From: Candidatus Dormiibacterota bacterium
GTDB taxonomy: Bacteria > Chloroflexota > Dormibacteria > Aeolococcales > Bog-877
Assembly: GCA_027313505.1 (NCBI GenBank)
Contig: DAHVDN010000006.1
Coordinates: 24,913 to 88,912 of the forward strand
Reading direction: 5' to 3'
Length of the DNA: 64,000 nucleotides
How positions within the stretch are numbered: the stretch's first letter is position 1; each line of letters opens with the position of its first letter. A program made the position numbers and the translations under genes. Shown one piece after another: positions 60,513-64,000 of this stretch. Below the pieces are notes generated by a model. It saw only the letters and a list, made by a program, of their open reading frames with translations. It was not told the DNA's origin and ran no database searches.

Positions 60513-62204
60513 TTACAAGCTGTCCAGGTACTCGCGAACCATCAGCGTCGCGGTTGATCCCTCTCCAACTGCAGCGGCCACGCGCTTGACCGACCCATGA
60601 CGGATATCTCCAGCCGCGAACACCCCTGGCATGCTGGTCTCCAAGACTGATGGAGGGCGCTCGAGTTGCCATCGATGGGCCGGTTCCGAGATCTGCGCCA
60701 AATCCCGCCCTGTGAGCACGAATCCGTTTCTGTCGAGTGCGAGCGCGCCAGCCAACCACCCGCTATGGGGGCTGGCCCCGATGAACACAAAGAGGGCGTC
60801 CGCGCGCACGGTGCGGGCGCCGCCCCCGTCGGCGTCCCGCAAGACGAGCGCCTCCAGGTGCTGGTCTGTCTGCGCTCCGATGATCTGCACAGCATTTCGC
60901 ACCGTGATGCTGTCGGAGGCTCGGATCTCCTCGACGAGGTAGTCGGACATGCTCGCAGACAGCTCCCGGCCACGAATAAGCATCGTCACCCTGGCTCCGA
61001 CGGCTGCCAGGTGGGTGGCGGCCTGGCCGGCCGAGTTCCCTCCCCCCAGGATGTAGACGTCCATGTCGGCCATCGACTGCGCCTCGGACACCGCCGCTCC
61101 ATAGAAGACCCCGGCACCAACCAGGGCATCGACCTGAGGCACCCCGAGCCGACGGTACTCAACCCCACCGGCCAGAACCACGGCACGGGCGGCCGCCTCG
61201 TCGCCGTTGGAGAGCGTCACCAGCCGCTCGGCCCCACTTACGCGGAGGGCCTGACCAGCGCGGGCCACCACGGTGTGGACTCCGAGCTGTTGCGCTTGGC
61301 GTGCGGCCCGCTCTGCCAGCTCACCACCGCTGATGCTCCAGGGAAATCCCAGGTAGTTGCGGATCTTGGAGCTGGTGCCAGCCTGGCCGCCGATCGCGTC
61401 TGATTCAACAACCAGGGCGGACAGTCCTTCCGACGCCGCGTACACGGCGGCCGCCAATCCAGCAGGTCCCGCTCCTATGATGGCCACGTCGTAAGTTCCG
61501 GCACGAGGCCGCGTACTGGCACCGAGCGCCTCGGCAAGCTCGTCGCCCTTTGGATCCTGCAGTGCCTGGCCGTCGTAGAGCACCACCCCAGGCAGCCTGT
61601 CGGCCCCAAGGTGGTGTTCATCGAGCAGGGCCCTACCCCGAGGCGAGTCAGCCGCCACCAGCCCGGTCGCTACCCCGTTGCTCTCAAGCCAGCCGCGCAG
61701 CTCGCGACCGCGCGACTGGTCCGGTTGGTGGATGATCACCGCCTTCTCGTAGCGGGGTTGGTGCTGGCGTGCCCACAAGCGCAGCGCCTCCCCAATGACG
61801 GGGTAGAGCTCCTCCTCGGGACTTGCCCACGGCATGCCGAAGTAGAAGTCGATCTGATTGCGGGTGAGCGCTCGGACAATGTCAGCTTCGGCGCTGACGT
61901 CGCCCACATCGATGACCAGTGCGCGCTTTGTCCTGGGATGAAGGTCGCGCGCACGGATGAGGAATTCGACCCCGGTCATCTCGGGCATCCACATCGGCGC
62001 GATCACGACAGCCACCGGCCGCTGGCTCTGCGCGGCCGCCGTCAGCAACTCCAGCCCGGCGGCAGCTCCGTCGACCGCGACGACCTCGTAGTCACTGCCG
62101 AATCGCCGACCCAGGTCCCGCTGGAGCGCCGCGTCATCCGGACCGGCGCGACCAACGATGGCGATCAGCGTCGGCCCTGGACGGGGCGGCGGTTCCCGTC
62201 CCAT
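60513..62204 (-). CDS. Flavoprotein with degenerate receiver domain and thioredoxin reductase-like domain
   Basis: The 563-residue protein begins at the ATG at 62202-62204, which overlaps the preceding stop (TGATG). Residues about 12-140 resemble a response-regulator receiver, with VVIAPMWMPEMTGVEFLIRARDL, but the usual phospho-acceptor Asp before the MP turn is absent. After a small thioredoxin-like linker (AVIIHQPDQSRGRELRGWL), a TrxR-type flavin/NAD domain follows: DVAIIGAGPAGLAAAVYAAS, GGQAGTSSKIRNYLGFP, YILGGGNSAGQAATHLA and MPGVFAAGDIRHG. The redox CxxC pair is replaced by YGAAVSEA. Such fused response regulator/reductase genes are known in databases; their substrate is not clear. Confidence 0.83.
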   Translation of the reverse strand: MGREPPPRPGPTLIAIVGRAGPDDAALQRDLGRRFGSDYEVVAVDGAAAGLELLTAAAQSQRPVAVVIAPMWMPEMTGVEFLIRARDLHPRTKRALVIDVGDVSAEADIVRALTRNQIDFYFGMPWASPEEELYPVIGEALRLWARQHQPRYEKAVIIHQPDQSRGRELRGWLESNGVATGLVAADSPRGRALLDEHHLGADRLPGVVLYDGQALQDPKGDELAEALGASTRPRAGTYDVAIIGAGPAGLAAAVYAASEGLSALVVESDAIGGQAGTSSKIRNYLGFPWSISGGELAERAARQAQQLGVHTVVARAGQALRVSGAERLVTLSNGDEAAARAVVLAGGVEYRRLGVPQVDALVGAGVFYGAAVSEAQSMADMDVYILGGGNSAGQAATHLAAVGARVTMLIRGRELSASMSDYLVEEIRASDSITVRNAVQIIGAQTDQHLEALVLRDADGGGARTVRADALFVFIGASPHSGWLAGALALDRNGFVLTGRDLAQISEPAHRWQLERPPSVLETSMPGVFAAGDIRHGSVKRVAAAVGEGSTATLMVREYLDSL

Positions 62205-62980
62205 CAGAGGGGCAGGGGGTGCAGTAGCACCCCGCTTCCGGGGGCGCGCCCCGAGACCACCCTGCACCACTCCACCGCATCGATCGACTGCACTTCACCA
62301 CCATCCCCACGAGTGTAGGTGCCTCCTGCCAGACCGGTCAGATGGAGAGTGAAGGGGTCGTTGTGCAGAGAGGCCCACTCCGCGACCATGTCGGCCAGGA
62401 TCCGCCCGTCGTGGTCAGCGGTTACCACTAGTGGCTTCTCCACTGCCCGCGCAATGTCAACGCGGTGGATCCAGAGGTCCCGGGTGAAGCCCATGTCGAA
62501 CAACCATCCGACCGGCACCCACCCGAATGGTGGGCCTATCGGCAGGACCCGAAGGCCCCGGACTGGGGCTGGGAGCCTCCGCCGAGCGCGAAGTGCGCGC
62601 CGCGCGGCCCTCTCGTAGCCAGCCACCAGCTCCGCCGGCGACATGCTCCGCCGGTCCTGCACCTGGGCCTCGTTGACGCCATCCACCCAATGTTGCCCAT
62701 TGATCGTCCTCGTCAGCGGCAGCCCGGTCCGGAGCTGATGCACGAACTCGCGAACTGACGCCTGGGCACACGCCGATCCGACCACGTGGCCCACCAGCGA
62801 GCGCACGTCCCACCGAGTGCAATCGGTAGGCCGCGACCAGTCCTGTGGCCCCAGCGTGTGCAGAAGGTCAAGGAAGCGCTGGTTCTCGACCAAGGTGAGT
62901 GCCATGGCTTCCCGGTGCTCGATCCGACCAATCACCCCTGCGGCGGTGACGGGACCGGCGTGTCGCGCCACTGGCAGCAT
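62204..62980 (-). CDS. Maleylpyruvate isomerase-type, mycothiol-dependent enzyme family
   Basis: The 258-residue protein has the DinB-like four-helix N-domain of the actinobacterial maleylpyruvate isomerase family: LLHTLGPQDWSRPTDCTRWDVRSLVGHVVG with the conserved W-V-D/H pattern, GPPFGWVPVGWLFDMGFTRDLWIHRVDIARA and a C-terminal domain with LHLTGLAGGTYTRG. Members often bind a metal through His residues and use mycothiol or an unknown thiol. The ATG at 62980 is the longest start; an ATG 25 codons later with GGGA upstream is closer to the family start. It overlaps the flavoprotein gene by one base. Confidence 0.78.
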   Translation of the reverse strand: MLPVARHAGPVTAAGVIGRIEHREAMALTLVENQRFLDLLHTLGPQDWSRPTDCTRWDVRSLVGHVVGSACAQASVREFVHQLRTGLPLTRTINGQHWVDGVNEAQVQDRRSMSPAELVAGYERAARRALRARRRLPAPVRGLRVLPIGPPFGWVPVGWLFDMGFTRDLWIHRVDIARAVEKPLVVTADHDGRILADMVAEWASLHNDPFTLHLTGLAGGTYTRGDGGEVQSIDAVEWCRVVSGRAPGSGVLLHPLPL

Positions 62981-63442
62981 GCGCGCAGTCTACGGCCCGG
63001 TGGCTCGTCGGTAGTGAAAGTCTGGCACGAGCCGGCGACTGGGGAGGCGGGCCTTTTTCTCCTATCCCCGCTGCCCGGCTGCGTTTGGTCGCTGGTCTCG
63101 TCCCCAAGGATTACCGTTGGACCTGCTCAAGCGCGTCTCATCGCGGTGGCCCTTGGACAAGCGGAGCCCGGGGCGGGGCTTGGACCCGCGACCTCTTCCT
63201 CACCAACGATTTGAAGCTGTACGCTGTGCTACTGCCGTCCCGGTTAGATCAAGAATCCGTCCACTTATGTGGTCTTGAAAAGACCCCTCAGGGGCCCTGC
63301 AACGGCACCGTGATCACCGTCTCAGGCTCCTTTGGGCCCACCGGGAACATCACCTGGCCAGGGCCGTTGCATGGCGGATGATCTGTGAAACTTGCGAGGC
63401 GGTCTCGGTGGTCGCGGTGGCTTAGGACAGGCCGCGGCACTG
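62981..63442. other. Intergenic stretch with tRNA-like repeat copy C
   Basis: The only structure seen is the tRNA-like repeat at 63152-63251. No gene is supported on either strand. Confidence 0.4.
63152..63251 (-). repeat. tRNA-Thr-like repeat, copy C
   Basis: On the minus strand TTGGTGA-GGAAG-AGGTC-GCGGG matches copies A and B, with T loop GTCCAAG and a changed 5' half about eleven bases longer. The CTGAGATCA edges of copies A and B are here changed to GTTAGATCA and CTTGGACAA. CACTTATGTGGTCTTGAAAA follows, similar to the sequence after copy B. Confidence 0.5.
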
Positions 63443-63937
63443 TCATCCCTGAGTCTCTGCGGGCGAGGTCCCTGCGGCCTGCGAGGTCAAGTGCGCGGTC
63501 AGGTTGTCGAGCATCCAGGCCGTACCCCCCTCAGGCAGTTCGGGCTGGTCAAGGCCGTCGAGGTAAACGCCTTGCTCAGTCCAGGTCAGCACGGTGCCGG
63601 CCGCGTCGTTGCCGAACTCGATCGCGGCGACCGACACAGAGATCCGTGCCTGGTCAGCGTACATCTCGTAGCTGTACACGATCCGCTGGTCCGGCACGAT
63701 GTCGTAGTACAGGGCGTTGTCGGCGACCATTCGCCCATCGGTCTCCTGGAAACCAAAGCGCTCTCGCCCGCCTACCCGAAAGTCGAACTCGATGTAACCG
63801 GATGTTGCCTCCTCGGGCGGATTGAGCCCCTGTGTCTTGGCCTCGGAGTCGGCGAATACGGCGAACACCAGAGCCGGTGCCGCCGGGAAACTGCGCTCGA
63901 TGGTGAACGTGTTGAAGACGACTGAACGCTCGGTCAT
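63443..63937 (-). CDS. SRPBCC-domain protein (AHSA1-like)
   Basis: The 164-residue protein fits the START-like SRPBCC fold: TFTIERSFPAAPALVFAVFADSEAKTQGL at the start, FDFRVGGRERFGF, ALYYDIVPDQRIVYSYEM, GTVLTWTEQGVYLDGLD and the C-terminal helix TAWMLDNLTAHL. These proteins bind small hydrophobic ligands and are often encoded right after an ArsR-type regulator. The ATG overlaps the stop of the frame upstream as ATGA, with GGAG close by. Confidence 0.85.
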   Translation of the reverse strand: MTERSVVFNTFTIERSFPAAPALVFAVFADSEAKTQGLNPPEEATSGYIEFDFRVGGRERFGFQETDGRMVADNALYYDIVPDQRIVYSYEMYADQARISVSVAAIEFGNDAAGTVLTWTEQGVYLDGLDQPELPEGGTAWMLDNLTAHLTSQAAGTSPAETQG

Positions 63938-64000
63938 GATCTCCGCTTTCGGTTCTCAAGATTTTCGGCTAAGTAGTAGCCGAGCCGATCACGACGGCGT
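63934..64000 (-). CDS. C-terminal end of an upstream gene, probably an ArsR-type regulator (partial)
   Basis: The last 22 codons before the SRPBCC start read RRRDRLGYYLAENLENRKRR and then Ser-stop, with the stop inside the ATGA overlap. Coupling of an HTH ArsR regulator to an SRPBCC gene is common, and the charged tail fits, but the identity is an inference because the rest lies outside the window. Confidence 0.4.
   Translation of the reverse strand, partial: RRRDRLGYYLAENLENRKRRS

Noticed and set aside
63085-63381. Plus-strand frame with WTRDLFLTNDLKLYAVL
   Set aside because: This protein-like string is the antisense reading of the tRNA-like repeat copy C, not a gene.

Overview
The window comes from a high-GC bacterium and is dominated by the universal translation and transcription gene clusters, almost all on the minus strand. 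Several traits point to a Gram-positive-type or Terrabacteria lineage such as Chloroflexota, Dormibacterota or deep Actinobacteria: zinc-binding (C+) forms of S14, S4, L33 and L36, a short LID-less adenylate kinase, a beta' subunit with a long coiled insert, CdaA/CdaR, and frequent GTG/TTG starts. This assignment is inference; no 16S gene is present.

Reading the minus strand in transcription order, rpmG, tRNA-Trp, secE, nusG, rplK, rplA, rplJ, rplL, rpoB and rpoC run from about 51.0 to 39.2 kb behind a clear sigma-70 type promoter at 51046-51074. The str, S10, spc and alpha clusters then run almost without a break from 28.16 kb to 6.8 kb behind a second clear promoter at 28128-28156. They continue into argF, cdaA-cdaR-glmS (c-di-AMP synthesis joined to cell-wall amino sugar supply), an unusual AcpS-NnrD fusion and a thiE gene cut by the window edge.

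Between rpoC and rpsL, which are commonly neighbours, lies an 11 kb accessory block (28.2-39.1 kb). It holds a decayed ECF sigma factor and zinc-finger anti-sigma pair, a Fur-family regulator, and an amine/GABA catabolism group: a DAO-type FAD oxidase, a PucR regulator, a class III aminotransferase, an aldehyde dehydrogenase, a divergent APC permease and a second class III aminotransferase.

Upstream of rpmG, on the plus strand, is a compact set of TadG/TadE-like pseudopilin proteins, an ECF sigma factor, two single-span membrane proteins of the same architecture that may be anti-sigma factors, and an AAA+ ATPase (51.2-56.7 kb). No TadA, TadB or TadC is present.

From 56.7 kb to the end the sequence is loosely packed and partly decayed. 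It holds a DnaQ-like exonuclease, a frameshifted unknown gene, a DUF1330 protein, a receiver-like/thioredoxin-reductase-like flavoprotein, a mycothiol-dependent isomerase-family protein, an SRPBCC protein with the tail of an upstream regulator-like ORF, and three dispersed copies of a repeat resembling the 3' half of tRNA-Thr(GGT).
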